64,000 bases of DNA, taken from positions 53,028,991 through 53,092,990 of the forward strand of contig NC_079149.1 of NCBI RefSeq assembly GCF_945859685.1. The letters are read 5' to 3'. Every line of letters starts with the position of its first letter. The stretch's first letter is position 1. The notes under the pieces were generated by a model. That model made no database searches and was not told the origin of the DNA. It saw nothing but the letters and a program-made list of their open reading frames with translations. Below, one piece after another: positions 1 to 13,016 of the stretch. The position numbers and the translations under genes are program-made. The stretch is from Eupeodes corollae. Taxonomy: Eukaryota; Arthropoda; Insecta; Diptera; Syrphidae.

Positions 1-350
1 AGAGGGTGTCCGGTGCCGCGGATGAGGTCGTGCGAAGTGATACGCTTATACATAGGCAAGAGGAACGTTGGACTTTATTTAGGATTTTTTCGAGGTTTAT
101 AGCTTTATCTACGTTAAAATCGGTCTGATTACCGTGTATAACTAATGCGTGATTAACCCAAAGTATTAGTTGGTGTAAGGCATTTTGTAAGAATTCTTTT
201 ACGGTGTATAAATTCTTTCCTCAAACCGCTATAGCAACGTCATCCGCATAGGCAATCACTCTGAAACCCTCCCCATCCAGTCCAGTTAGTATTTCATTTA
301 CTGCTAGTTTCCAGAGGAGAGAGGATAAAACATCATCATCTCGTAGATCT
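1..350 (-). mobile_element. Non-LTR retrotransposon reverse transcriptase fragment
   Basis: Read on the minus strand, about 220-350 encodes the reverse-transcriptase catalytic signature in the context GFRVIAYADDVAIAV, followed by EFLQNALHQLILWVNHA. The upstream SSLLWKLAVNEIL is also typical of insect non-LTR (jockey/R1-like) polymerases. An in-frame stop directly follows the YADD block, and the frame decays toward position 1, so this is a dead fragment. It is cut by the window edge and probably lies in the last intron of Bap170, in the same orientation as that gene. The clade is not certain. Confidence 0.75.
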
Positions 351-987
351 TTATCTTAAGTCTTAAAGAAAGTCTTGGTAAACTGTAGTGTGAGAATAGT
401 GTTGATAAAGAACAGTCACGGTGTCCATATGCCAGAAGATATTTTAAAACATGAAATGCGATGAAATTGTCGAGTTATTTGCCCCTAACAAGTACCCTAT
501 ATTATTAAGAAGCCGGAAAATCGAAAAACAAGTAAAATATTGTAAAAATAATGTTTTAGAACACATATTGTAACGTGGTACTTGTTTTTTACATATACTA
601 AGAGTCCATTTCAAAAACGTATGCGAGTCGTGACGGATCTGTTGTTCTTGGACATGAACTAATGACTAATAATTTGTATATATGAACACAATTATTAAGG
701 AATCTATTTTAAATGGCCTAAAATTTGTTTATATCTATATAAGTCAACAGAAGAACATTCCGTTTGTTTTACAACTACAATTCTAATCTAAATGCAAAAA
801 CCAAATAAAGGGAACACATTTTGATTGCTTATGGTCAATAGATCAAAAGCATCAACTAGACAAAATATCAACTCTAATAAATGCATATACAAATCAAATG
901 CACCTTAAATACAGTGCAACAATATCACTAGAAACAAAAACTACAAAAAAAAAACTATTACAAATCGAAAAACAAATTATTACTCAC
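351..987. other. AT-rich stretch without recognised gene
   Basis: No coding potential was recognised. It begins just downstream of the strong Bap170 splice donor at 982-987, so it is most likely the start of a Bap170 intron that continues past the window edge. Confidence 0.5.
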
Positions 988-3900
988 CATAAGCTCTTTG
1001 GGATTGATGAAATCGGATGCGTGTCTTTTGATTGCATGCAAAGCAGCACTTCCTGTAGATGGTACTGAACCATTCGATGATGTGGAGAGAGCCGGCGATG
1101 CGGTTCCCCGCGTACTCTCCGCAGCTTGTTGTTGTGCAACAGCAGCTGCTGCAAAGTTTTTAATAATTGTTACGGGCGGACCTGTACTAGGGGCTTGGGC
1201 GCCATTAGCCAAACGTCGTTGTACTGCTCCTCGAAGACTCTTTAAGGTAAATTCAGAAACGAAGCACACATTCATAAAATGAAAGACAAAAATAAACATT
1301 TATTATTATGAAATCATACCTCAATGGTTAAATGTCGATCTAGAATATGTGTCATGAGCGAGAACCGTTTGCGTGGAATGCCGTCACACAATCCTGGCCC
1401 AGTGCCCCATTGACAGAAAATTTCGGCACCAACATCCAAATGCTCGGGACAATGCACCAAACAAGTATGGTGATGCAAGTCAGCAATAGATTTAAACCGC
1501 CGTCTGGGACAATTTCGCCAATCACAAACGAATAGCCAATTAGGATCGACTTGGTTATCGTCATCCGTCTTCTCTGTTTTTGGCTCATCTTTTATCTCCG
1601 CTTTAACTTCAACTTTTACTTCTGGTTTGGGTTTTAAAGGTGCAACCCTGGTAACAGTTGGCGGAGGTGTTGATGTGGCGGGGGGAGCAGCAGCTGGCAC
1701 AGGTGCAGGAGCAGGTGGTGGTGGTGGGGGAGTCGGAATTTTCACTGGTGCTGGAGTTATTGCAGCCGATTGCTGCTGAATTTGCAAACCTGGACGTATA
1801 GCTGGTTTTTGTACAGCTGCAGTTGTTACTTTCTGTGCCGCTTGTGACACCTGCTGAATTTGTGGCTGTGGTTTTGTCGTCGCAGGCTGTATCATCCGCA
1901 TTACTTGTGAACCCTGTTGTGACTGGGAATCGGCATATTCAATTGTTCTGCCGCTAGAAATGATAACTTGCCGCTTTTCTGTTCCGCCTGGAGTTCCAGT
2001 GTGCTGCACAATCTGCGTTTGCATTACCGCTGGAGTCATCTGTGTCTGTGGGGGAGGAACGCCCTGCTGTTGTACTATTGATACGGACTTCCCTAGACGG
2101 GGTAATGATGTAGTTGCTGCTGTTGTTGTGATCGATTGCGCAATTGATGACGTTACCATGGGCGACGATGTTTGATGGATTTTGATTGTAGCCGGTATAT
2201 GTGACAGCTGAGAGAGAATATTTGCGTTTCCTGATTGATTCGTGATCTGTTTCTGAATCATCTGCTGCTGGACGGGAATTGGTCCGGTTTGAATGACGTT
2301 CGTTCCAGCAGTATTCATATAGATCTGATGTTGTACTGGGCGTGCCATTTGGGTAACAATCATCTGCTGGCCCTGTGACGTAGTCATTATTACCTTCTGG
2401 GGTTGAGATGTGTTAATCATTTGCTGCTGACCAACGGGCTGACCTTGTTGTTGGAGAATTATGATGGTCTTTGTACCGGCGGCTTGTTGTTGTGGCGTTT
2501 GAGTGACCAACAAGCGCTGGGTTTGTGGCTGAGGCTGAGTCGTCTGCTGAGCCACAAGATACGTCTGTCCCTGGGGATTGGTTGCGAGGACATACTGCGT
2601 TTGTGTTTGCGGCTGTTGTTGTTGTGACATCATTGGCTGGAGGATCTGTTGTCCCATTGAGTTCTTTTGCAGAATGCACGGAACAGTCTGCAGACCCTGA
2701 TCGGTTTTAATTGTGGCCGTAGCAGTTGGAAGGCTTTGTTGCTGCGGACCTTGAGACAGAATCATTTGATTGGGATTATTGGGATTCATAATCAGTTGGC
2801 GCGGCACATTTACCGGCACTGAAATCAATTGATTCTGTGGCTCTGGCTGTTGTTGCTGGTGTTGAACTGCCAACTTCGTTTGTTGGATAACAGATGCCTG
2901 TTGTGGCACCTGTTGCTCCTCTTCCAAATCTTCATCTTCGAGAATAGAAGCTGCCATTTCGGCATAGAGATTAGCTGCATTCTTAGAGGCGGTGACCTTT
3001 GGCTCCACCTCGAGAAGGATTTTCTTTTCATCAGACTCTTCGTAGTCGTCGTCATGTTTTCTTTTTCCACCCATTGGTGGTTCCAAGGCTTTTTTATCCA
3101 ACAAATCAACAAGCATCTGATTTGCACCAATCATGCGTACACTGTCCTTAGAGCCGCGACTCAGAGAATCCTTAGAGCTATCGTCATCGATGCCAAATGA
3201 ACTGACAGTCTTATTTGACTTCGACATAAGCAAACCCTCAAAGCTCGCAAATGATCCATCACCTTCAATTTGAGATGAACTAATAATACTTGAAGCCATC
3301 GAAGCTGAGCTCGAATCATCGTTTGCCGACAAAACTTGCTGCTGCTGGATAATGACGTTCGAACGGATCAATGAACCCGAGCTTAAAGGAGCCAATGGTG
3401 GAATGGGATCCCAATTAGAATTATCCGAATTCTCGCTAGTTATGATAGTTGTTTTCTTATCACTGCAACTGCTATTCAAGGGCTTGATTGTTGTTTGGCC
3501 TACTTTGATTGGCGTCGTGTGCATCATAGGATTATTAACCACAGCACTCAGCGATGTGGTGGCCATTTTCATTGGTGAACTGTGTTGTTGTTGATGCTGT
3601 TGGGCAGCGAGCTCTTTTTGTTTTTGCTGACGTTGAGCCACCTATAAGAATTTACCATTATTTATATATTCCATAAAATAGGGTGATTACTTTAAGGGAT
3701 TAAAATTTGTTGCAATTGAAATAAAATTAAAATAAAATAAAATCTTTCACCTGATGAAAATGTACATAGAAAAATGTGTAATGAAATTAAAAATTAAATG
3801 ATTTTGTTGACGTTGAGGTTGATGTTTACCGCTCCATTCTGCATTGTACTGTAACCCGATATCCCAGGGGAGTTATTGATGTTGGGTTAGATTTGAAAAT

Positions 3901-6900
3901 AAACTATTCTGTTAGTATACTGCGTCAAAGGGGAGTTAGATACAAGTCAAAAATTATTGACAACACGACGGTTTAGTAGACTAATATTACGATATTTTAG
4001 TTTTTTGCTAAGCAGATTCAAAGAAAATGTAAATTAGAGTTTTCATTGTATTTTAATGAAAAATATATATTTTTTTCTTAGAATTTAAAGAATCCATACA
4101 AAATATTGGCTTGTGTGCTTACAAATTCAAGGAATGAGACAAAAAACAAGAGCTCGTTGACTGAGTTTTGGCGGAAAGCCAGATAGGACAAATTTAACTC
4201 GCAATTGGGATAATAATCCATTCCAGAAAGTTTTAAAATTGTGCTTCGCCATTTTAATTATGTAAACTCTAGGATTTAGGAATTTAAGAACCTTAGGCGA
4301 GTTATTAATTAATTTTAACATGCAGTTTTTTAAAAACAGTGTTTTTTTTAGGTACGTTAGGATGTTAGAAGTTTTCAAAAATAACACTGGTCGACAAGGT
4401 TTTGAAAAATAACACTGGTCGACAATGATTTGCACTTTTCCAAGGAGTTTTGATAGCCTCAATTCAAATGAGACTTTAAAATTAAACTATCACGTCAGGC
4501 TTTTGAGTCATTACTTTTTAAAAATTCAATAAATCTGCTTTTTGAAGCTATACATTTGGGATTCAAAGAGCACTCAAAATTAATTCCAAAATGTAATTTT
4601 TAAAACCATGAAAGTATTAAGTTCAAGGCTTCCCAAAACTTAATTTAGGCTCAAATGAAATCTCATAATCAAAAAGAGAACTTCCAGAAAATATATGAAA
4701 TGTTTTAATGCTTTAAATTGTACTTTAGGTACAAAGACAAAGATTTGTTTAAAATTTGCAAAATTATCATACCATTTACTGTCAGAACTATGTTCTGTTT
4801 TAGTTTAGCTGCAAAAACACAGTTTTTTGTTGCTTTTAACATAATTTAAAAACCGGATGTGATAAAAAAATTATAAGGCGAGATTAGATGTCAGGCGGGA
4901 CATGCTTTAAAAATGTATTTTATTGCTTGTGTAACAGAAAAACCGAATTTTGTTGACCAGTGTTATTTATCATTTTATTTTGAATAAATTAACTATTTGT
5001 ACGTTTTTTTTTTGTTAGTTTTAAACTACTTTTGCTAAACTACAAACACATATCTCTTTAGACAGCAGTTTTTTAAAGACAATAATTGAGAATCAATTCT
5101 TGACTATGTGAATCATTTGAAAAAAATATTGAAGAATTTAAAGAGTTTTCCAGTTTTCAATTAGACTGTTTTGATCTTAATGATAAAAAGCGATACGCAA
5201 AAGTATGTTTTTTATTTCCATGCACAAATAAACATCCAATTATGTTGCATACATTTATTTTTCACAGAAGTAAATGACGTTTAGAGCCGTAGCTTCAATT
5301 ATGCAGCTATACTCATACAGCTGTTTAAAATAATAGGGAATTATTTTACAAGACATGTTAAGCAACATTCTTTGGAGTGATGAAACAAAAATAAATCTTT
5401 TTGGGTCTAACTACGAATAAAATGTTAGGCTTCTTCAAGAAAATAAGTTTCAGTTCTGTTTTACAAAAACAAAACAGTGAAACACGGAGGCAGTGGGTTC
5501 ATAATATGCGGTTGCTTTTCTTAGTTTAGTGCTGGACCGATTTTTCAAATTCATGATAATCTAGACCAATCTTGATATTTTAAAAGATGCAATTCCGTAA
5601 TTGATCTTCAAAACCTATATTATTTATTAAACCAACGACTCAAACACTTACAACAAAAATTAATCTACCGGATTTAAGGAAACTGCTCTTTATGTTCGGA
5701 GAAAAGACTACTGACTAAAAAATAGTATGGCAGATGTAATGGTTTCGAATTTTCTAATAGCTAAAATATATTTTCAAATTTAGATTGTTGGTGTTTAATC
5801 AGTAAACGAGAAGTTCATGAACAAATTATCGTACTAAAAGTATAGACAGGACTTTAGGCTGATTCATTTTCCTTAAAATCGTAGAACATAATTGTATTTA
5901 AAAAAAATCTCCTTCAGGGTAAAAAACACAAATAAGTTAAAAAGCCCAAAGTTTTCGCTGTTTTTCTGGTTATTAATTAGGCCAACATCATAAACTAGTA
6001 ACCAACGAATCACCAACAAATCAAAATCCCAGATTTAACGCAATGTCTCCTTCTATTCGAATAACAAGGTTACTACTACTACAAAGGACTACCATGTTTT
6101 TGAAGAAGGCTATTAAAGGTCAATGAAGGAGGCTATTGAAAAAAAATGTTCTTATTTCTCTTATTTCAAAACTGACTGATAATTAATTAAATTTGACCGA
6201 TTCACATACTTAGTTTAACATTTTCCCATTATTTTAAACACTCCTAATAAAAAATAAACAAATTATTTTGAAAAAATATACAAAATTGCAAACCAAATCC
6301 AAAATTGCTCGGTTTATTTAAGAAAATTATGAAATTTATAATTTTCTAAAATGTTGCTTTCCTATTATTTTGAACAGCTATGTGTATTTTGTTCTCATGA
6401 CTTGAATCTTGTTTTGAAAGATTGAAAACTATGAAAACCTTAAATGTGAAACTCTTTTTTGGAATATATTCCTCCGTTTAAACTCTTAAGAATTTAAGAA
6501 CGTCGTTTTTTTTTTATTTTCTAGAAAGCTTAAGCCGAATTTATAGTTAGGATCTAACGAATTGAATATCCACATACCTTCAAATCAATCAACAAAGTCA
6601 GATCACAACTGGAAAAGTTGGCTCATTCGTGATCAGCTTTAAGTTAAGATATACATCTCATTCGTTACAGAAATGTACTTTAAGAATTAACAACAAGCGG
6701 TGTCAAAAGTAACGGACGGAAGAAGTGTCACGAGACGTGCGATTTATTGATCATCAACAGCGTTTCCATGTTATGATTGAAACTATTTCATCACAGCTTG
6801 AGAATGTTAAATATTGATTCTTCAATCCAAATTATTATTAAAATGCTTAATCTTTCATCAATCTAATTGATTTGAAATTGTAGTTAGCTATTAGAAAATA

Positions 6901-9900
6901 TGATTTTTCTATTACTCTTTTTTTCTTTCTGAATTATTTTTTCAGTAATTTACTTTACGGAGCTTCTAGAAATTTTATTAATTTAATTATAACCAATAAA
7001 GAACAGGGGCCCTACTATGTACCTCAATTCTCCTTTTGATTCTATTCTAAACTTATTTCCGATTCCACTTCCAATTCGTACTTCGTATGAAAGTAGAATC
7101 GGTTGCCGGGTATACCAACTTGTTTTCAAACAATTTTGTACTTTCGAATGAGTACCCATCGAGTTGTTTGACAGTTTTAAAAACAAATAAAAAAAACAAT
7201 CTAATTTTTGGACAAGAATAATATTACAAAAATGGACACCGTTGGAATTTGGTTTAATTTGCAAGAAAATGAAGAACGGTACGAGCAAATTGAAGACAGA
7301 AGAATAAGAGATAATTCCAACATAATTGGAGCTGAGTGAGGAAAGGTTTGTACATATATGTATGTACATATATGTATCAGGGTTGTTCCGGATGTACAAA
7401 ATTTGACATCCGCGGAAGCGGTTGCGAATTTTTTGAGAATCACATCCGCGGATGCGTATGCGGATACGGATTTTAGGATTTATTACATAAAAAAATTTTA
7501 AATCCGTAAATAAAGGAAAATTGTATTGATTATCTTTGCATTTAATAATTAAATTTAAAAATGGGTAGTTATATTTGATAAAAAGCAAGATTGCAGCCTT
7601 CTCAGACTGTAATCTGTTTCTTAGTGGATCGTATATTAATCCAGCTCCGCTAAATAGTTGTTGGCTGGGAACACTGGCTTTTGGAAGTGATAAATACCTC
7701 AGTGCAACTTTGGAGAGCCTTTTAAAGTCTGTTTGATTTTTATTTATTTCGGTAACATGCCAACTCCCTTCGGGGAAGTGCTTCGTGACTAGCGTTATCA
7801 GATTCTCCTTCACTTTCGTCTTCAGTTGATAAATCCAGCATCATATCCATATCGTTTCCGAAGCAAGCCTTTGTTTTATGTTTATAAAAAAATATACCTG
7901 CACCCTCTTTTTTTTTAAAGATTTTCATTGTTGGCGCTCTCAAATAAAACAAACTCTTCTGGGTGCTTTGACTTCAAGTGGTATTTCAACAAAGAAGTCG
8001 TGCGTCTTTTTCGTTAGTATGTTTTACGACAGTTTTTGGATTCGGACTTGTCAGGATCATTTTTATTTAAATTAAAATAGATCCAGATGTTGCTTTTTAT
8101 TGGTGGCGGCATTTATGATATGTATTTGTATCAATTTTTCACTTAATATATACAAATAAATTGGCCAGAGGCACTTAGCAAGAGCTTTTATATCCTCAAA
8201 TCTGTGACCATTGCATATGACTTGTTGTTGCTTTTGTCGTCGCCTACTTGGGACTGAGGTTTTTTAATTTAAAAGGGTGAAAGGGTCGTTTTTTTTATGT
8301 ATGCCGTGCTGTTGCTATTTTTCGAATTTGAAAAAAAAGCGTTAAAAAACATCCGCATCCACAACAAACTCCGCATCATTTTATGAGGATGCGGATGCTG
8401 ATGTTGGAATTATTGCGAATAATCCGCAATTGCGGATGCTTGATTCTGTCAGTAATTCAGTTGTGTCAAGTGAATAAAACATTTTTAGAGACAAAATCAG
8501 AAAAATTATCAAGTTTACACGTTTTTTTTTCATTGTAGCGTAAATATCATTATTTTTACCTTTTTTCGTCATCAACGCTCTTTAGATTTGTTCGAAGAAA
8601 ACAGCGGTAAGTATTTTTAACCCTGAACTCGATGTAATAAGCATGAGGTTTTTAAAGCGTAGTGTATTTATTAAATCAATACGAGAGAATCATCTAGAAG
8701 GCTTTTAGACAGAATACAGAACAAAGCTAATAATTTGACTAGCGATGACATAAATAAAGCCCACAATAAAATGGACATTTTGTCGTTTTCTTCTACATAC
8801 ATACATATATTAATTTCACGACTTTTAAGAAACTTTTGAGATTTTTCTTAAAAAATAAATTCAAAAAAATTATGTCAGTAAACTCATAATTGTGTTAATC
8901 AAGCGATAAAGCAATGTGATACTGTTAGTTAGAAAACAAAACAATTATTCAAGTAAGATGCTTTAGAACTACAAAAGTAAATTATTTTACATATTATTAT
9001 TAAGAAAAAAATATTAGAATAAAAACAGAAAACAAAACACTACAATACAACAACAAGAAAAGGTGTTACCTGATGCAAATTAACACTTTGGGTAATCAAA
9101 CAACTTTGAGGAGTACTTAGAGCTGCACTCGCATTCGTATCGATTACAACAGCAGCAGGGATATTGGCATTGGCAGTAGCAGAAGTAGTATTGGTAGTAG
9201 TAATAGCTGTAGCTGTGGGGGAAGATGTTACCTTATTTGCCAATAGGCTTTTAACTAATGACGAGGATGGCTGTGCACCACCGTTACCACCATTTGATGT
9301 TGACGAACTTGGATTGGCGTTAACAATAATTTGTTGTTGTTGTTGGTTTAGTTGTGCTTGTGGCTGCAGTTGCGGTTGCGTCTGTGCCTGTGATAAAGTA
9401 GGCAATTGAATCTGTTGTTGGAGGGCCATTTGTGGTTGTTCAGCAATAGTTGTAATTTGAATTGGCTTTGCTGCCTGTTGAACTATTGTCGCTTGATTAG
9501 ATGGAGTAACAAGAACATTTCCCAAAATTTGTGGCATGTTGGGGTTAACCTTAAAAAAATAAAAAACAAATTAAAAGATGCTCTCAAAATTCATAAAGGT
9601 AAAGTTAACTTTCATACATTTTTTGAGATAGGTGTCATAGGTGGCAGACTTAGAGGGGTATTTACTATTTGTGTTTCTTGTTTGATCGAGGCTTGAGGGG
9701 TAACTTGAGTCTGCTGTGCGGACTGCTGGACATTCATATCAGATTTTACAATAACTGGTTGATTTGATGGAGTATTAACGATTTGCTGTTGCTTCTGAAC
9801 AGTCACAGGGCTCATGGGTGGTGTTGTAATTGTAGATTTCTGTAATTGTTCCTGTCGCATTTGTTCGTGTAAGCGAATTTTTTTCTTTGATTTCTTTGAA

Positions 9901-12336
9901 GATCCCGGTTCTAGCTTTTGTTTGCCATCTTTTAAGCCTTTCGGAGTTGTAGAGACTTTCATTTGGATTGGCAATGGATTTGATCGAACACGAATGCAAA
10001 TGTAATATTCTTTAGTGCCCTCAGGGTTTTCAACTTTCTTATTATAATTGGGCACAACTTGCGCACCGAAAATCGTTCGAACCATACGCGGAAATTGAGT
10101 GTGTGAAACAATGCCTCGTCGACCACATTTTTGAATGGCCGACAAGTACATGCGGTAGAGTTCATGTTGCTCAACACGACTATCAGGTGAAGGTGTTGGT
10201 TCAAAAGTAGCACTTAGCCAAGACAATGCGAAATTTTCATGATCTTGCTGAAAGAATTTCAAGAAATTTAGTTAAATCCTATAAATTGCATTTATTTCTA
10301 ATTACGTTTGTGGGAACTGGTGATTTTGTTCCATGAGTGGGGGTTGCTTCTTGATTTGGTCGATTTGGTGCTGGAGAAGCTAGATTTTAAAGAGTTCTTA
10401 AATTAGGTACATATTTTAATTTATGAATAAATTTTTACCTCGGCCCATTGAACTTTTTTCAGAAGTTTGAGACGGTGGTTGAGTTGTTTGTATGGCATTT
10501 TGTAAGTTTGCAATATTTGCAATGTTTTGGGCAACCATTGGTAACATATTCCCAGGAACTGTTTCAACAACTCGCATAAGAATACACCCATCCGGGCCAT
10601 AAGATTGTGCCTTCAAATAGAATAGATAATACAGAAAATGATGAAGAGTAAAGGTTTTGAAAAATTAACTTTTATTCTTACCTCAACTGTGATTAGCGAC
10701 ACGAGCGAATTAATGATACCTTTAACCTGCACCAAAGAGCTACACGATTTATGTCCCAAAGAACTGAGTGCGTAGATAGCCTCCAAAGTGTACAACAAGA
10801 GCATTATGTCATTCAATGACAAGTACAGACATAATGTGTTATAAAATTTCTGATCCAGACACTTGTGTATAGGCTCCTCATTGCTATCCTGTTGGCAGAT
10901 CTTATACAACACTTCCAGACAACTGATGATAACACCCCGATCGGAACTCTCAATTCCCTCGCAAATTGTCGACATTAGACAACGTGTCAATTCATCTAGT
11001 GTTGGATCTAGTAAATCTAATTCATTAGCAATATTTCCAAACATATCCAAAACCATGTGGTGGAGATTGCCCCAGCGAATGTTAGCTCCCATCACCAGAA
11101 ACCTCACAAAAGTTCGATTTTTTGCCAATACATATGTGTTCTCTTCGTAGAAACTTAAATTTCTTATGATCGACGAAACTTGATGAATTCGCTGACCAAT
11201 GTATTCCTGGGTGCCGAGGCCTGGTCCCAATGAGAGAAAATCCAGGGAACGCATATAAGCGTCGTCTGAATTGGCATTTAAGCCATCTTGGAAGATTCTT
11301 TCCAATGCTGGACCATCTAAGTCTGAATTTTCTATATTCTTTTCTGTTAAAAAGTCGTCAAAAGAAAGCTCCAAGATTTGTGGTTTGTCATAAAGCAGAT
11401 CCTTCCAAAACGTTTGCAATGAATGCTTCCTCACATTTGAATATAGTTCTTGGAATAGCTCACGCATGGAATCTAAAAGGTTTACAAAATTTTATAATAA
11501 CCCACGGATAGAGTTCTAAGTCTGTGCTTTAAATACTTACAATGACAAAAAACTCCAGCATGAGCCAGCAGAGCGTCAAGAAGTTTCGGACAGTGGTCTA
11601 GCTTCAGGGTGTGTTTACTCTCATTGGACATTAGCGTACACACGTTAATGGCAAAGTCCTGTTCATTCGGAAGTGGCGATATCAGAGAAAGCAGTAGCCT
11701 ATCGTACTCCGACGCTTTGTACAGATCCTCGGACATTCGATTCGCATTCCTTTGTTCTTCATTCAATTCATGTTGTTTGTAGTTGTAGGTCATTGGAATC
11801 GAATTGTACGTTTTGGATGACCATTTCTTCGGTCGGCCATCGTCATCCAAATCGTCGTTCTTATCCGGATCTTCGCCGAGGAAATGCAATCGCTCATATT
11901 TATCCAAATAGCGTGTGTAAATAGATTTTATAGCTACAGCTGCATTAACACATGTCGGCTGAAAGCCCAAACTCTCTACCAGCTCGTTCCATTCATTGCG
12001 AATATTGACCTTCAGCCAGCCGCCGCGGTTAGTGACCTCATTGTACAACACATATAGGTCAACTTCTTGGCCATTTATCTTGGGTAGACGAGTTATGGGA
12101 GTGCTGTGAAAAGCAAAGCAAATAAGTTCTAGCGCTGAGCAGTATTCATTTTAAAAAATAACTTACTTTCGAGATTCATGGAAACTTTGTAAAGCGCGAA
12201 AAAATGTTCCTCGATCTTGTTCTGCGGGTTCGGTACGCGAGGGTCTCTTGATGCCTACAGTCTTACAATTGGAAATGCTATCTTCGCTTTGGGCGGGTAG
12301 TGGAAAAGCCGATTGAATTAGTTCGGTTGTGGACAT
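988..12336 (-). CDS. Bap170: Bap170 (ARID2 homologue), PBAP chromatin-remodelling subunit, 3' end off-window
   Basis: Bap170/ARID2 is the signature subunit of the PBAP (SWI/SNF) nucleosome-remodelling complex in the nucleus. Coding exons, all in phase: 12336-12167, 12103-11541, 11472-10682, 10610-10439, 10379-10306, 10247-9618, 9549-9070, 3641-1320, 1239-988, about 1818 codons so far. The ARID DNA-binding domain lies around residues 44-145 (LYNEVTNRGGWLKVN). The alpha-helical, armadillo-like region lies in exons 2-3, and an RFX-type winged helix at about 591-680 (GIVSHTQFPRMVRTIFGAQ). A long Gln/Pro/Thr-rich region follows, then a Cys/His zinc-finger block near 1680-1734 (CDWRNCPRRRF, then ILDRHLTIE). 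The start ATG opens MSTTELIQSAFPLP. Exon 9 ends at a GTGAGT donor, so further C-terminal exons lie beyond position 1 or were missed. The 5.4-kb seventh intron holds transposon relics. Confidence 0.95.
4381..4425. repeat. 28-bp period direct repeat, with a distant inverted half
   Basis: ATAACACTGGTCGACAA occurs at 4381-4397 and again at 4409-4425. A near reverse complement (TGTTGACCAGTGTTAT) lies near 4952-4967. The inverted spacing suggests ends of a decayed DNA transposon, but no clear target duplication was found. Confidence 0.4.
5355..5600 (+). mobile_element. Tc1/mariner transposase relic
   Basis: The plus strand reads ILWSDETKINLFGSN and then, after a break and a frame change, VKHGGSGFIICGCFS and AGPIFQIHDNLDQ. 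These match the D-containing WSDE.KFNLFG and KHGGGSVMVWGCFS..GVGP.. blocks of Tc1-family transposases. Stops and frameshifts interrupt it, and the N-terminal and C-terminal thirds were not found. It is a dead copy inside the Bap170 intron, antisense to the gene. Confidence 0.7.
7378..8625 (-). mobile_element. Internally deleted hAT-family DNA transposon relic
   Basis: The minus strand encodes, in order, a BED-type zinc-finger remnant at about 8075-7915 (TTSLLKYHLKSKHPEEF), an acidic stretch near 7870-7790, and the hAT C-terminal dimerisation block at about 7740-7565 (LSKVALRYLSLPKASVPSQQ). The catalytic core is missing, so this is a deletion derivative. CAGGGTT at 7378 and its complement AACCCTG ending at 8625 are candidate ends. 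Many CATCCGC/GCGGATG subterminal repeats sit at 7405-7480 and 8345-8440. No matching 8-bp target duplication was seen, so the right boundary (8448 or 8625) is uncertain. Confidence 0.75.
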
Positions 12337-12844
12337 ATTGTTTATTTTTTATGAAAACATTTAATGTTAAACAGACTTTTGTTGAAGTTGAAACTAAAAA
12401 TAAATTTTAACTTTTCTTACAAAATAAAAAAGAACGCCGACTTTTGTTTTGACAAAGTGCTTTTTTCAAAGCGAATTCGATTTTATTCGCCAGATGTCAC
12501 TTTAGTATTGCCATACTTGTGTTTTTTTTTTAATAAAAATTGTACTAGATTTGTATAATAAGCAATTTATTTTTCGATAAACTATGCTGCTTTTACACGT
12601 AAACTTTTGTTTGCATTCGGTTTACTTACATCAGTTTTTTGGCAAAAACTTAATTCAACCATATCCAACCAGATTAAAGTTTGATTTGATGAAAATGTTT
12701 GATGGGGCATGCAGATTTTTGTCTAATAATTAAAGTTTTTAATACAACACAAACGAAAGTTGCGTGTTAACGACTTTTTCTAAATCGTTATTTGATCCAA
12801 ATCAAGTGTGAATACCGGAAAGAAACGCCAATATATCGATTTTA
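12337..12844. other. Bap170 upstream region
   Basis: AT-rich DNA upstream of the Bap170 start, expected to hold its 5' UTR and promoter. No canonical TATA/Inr pair or full DRE could be assigned. Half-sites resembling TCGATA occur near 12573 and 12836. Confidence 0.4.
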
Positions 12845-12963
12845 GGCAACGGCCTAGTCACTTATAAAGCTTCGGTTCCCATCGATCACCGAAATCAAGC
12901 ATCAGTGAGTGTGGTTAGTAGAAAGATGGGGGACCGTCTCGAAACCTACCGCGTGCTGTTGTC
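12845..12963 (+). pseudogene. 5S rRNA-like sequence (diverged 5S copy or 5S-derived SINE head)
   Basis: About 119 bp, close to the 120 nt of 5S rRNA. It begins GGCAACGGCC and contains GATCACCGAAATCAAGCA, GGTTAGTAGAAAGATGGGGG and ACCGCGTGCTGTTG in the right order and spacing for the 5S loop A, internal control region and 3' stem. The 5' third and the region after AAGCA are diverged from the animal consensus, so a functional gene is doubtful. A pyrimidine-rich stretch follows, then a MITE. It may be an isolated retroposed 5S copy or the head of a SINE3-type element. Confidence 0.8.
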
Positions 12964-13016
12964 ATGTGTTCTTTCTGTCTGTTCTTCTTTCTCTTCTGTC
13001 CTCATGTCTTGTATTA

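Larger units (their letters stand above)
3642..9069 (-). other. Large Bap170 intron 7 with transposon relics
   Basis: This 5.4-kb intron is bounded by a GTAAC donor at 9069 and a TTATAG acceptor ending at 3642. It is AT-rich. It holds a Tc1-like relic on the opposite strand, an internally deleted hAT element and short repeats. No host exon was recognised inside it; the protein reading frame is continuous across the junction. Confidence 0.8.

Noticed and set aside
1960..3594. Several plus-strand open frames across the Bap170 Gln-rich exon
   Set aside because: They are antisense shadows of CAG/CAA-rich coding sequence, with Cys/Leu/Val-biased translations and no homology.
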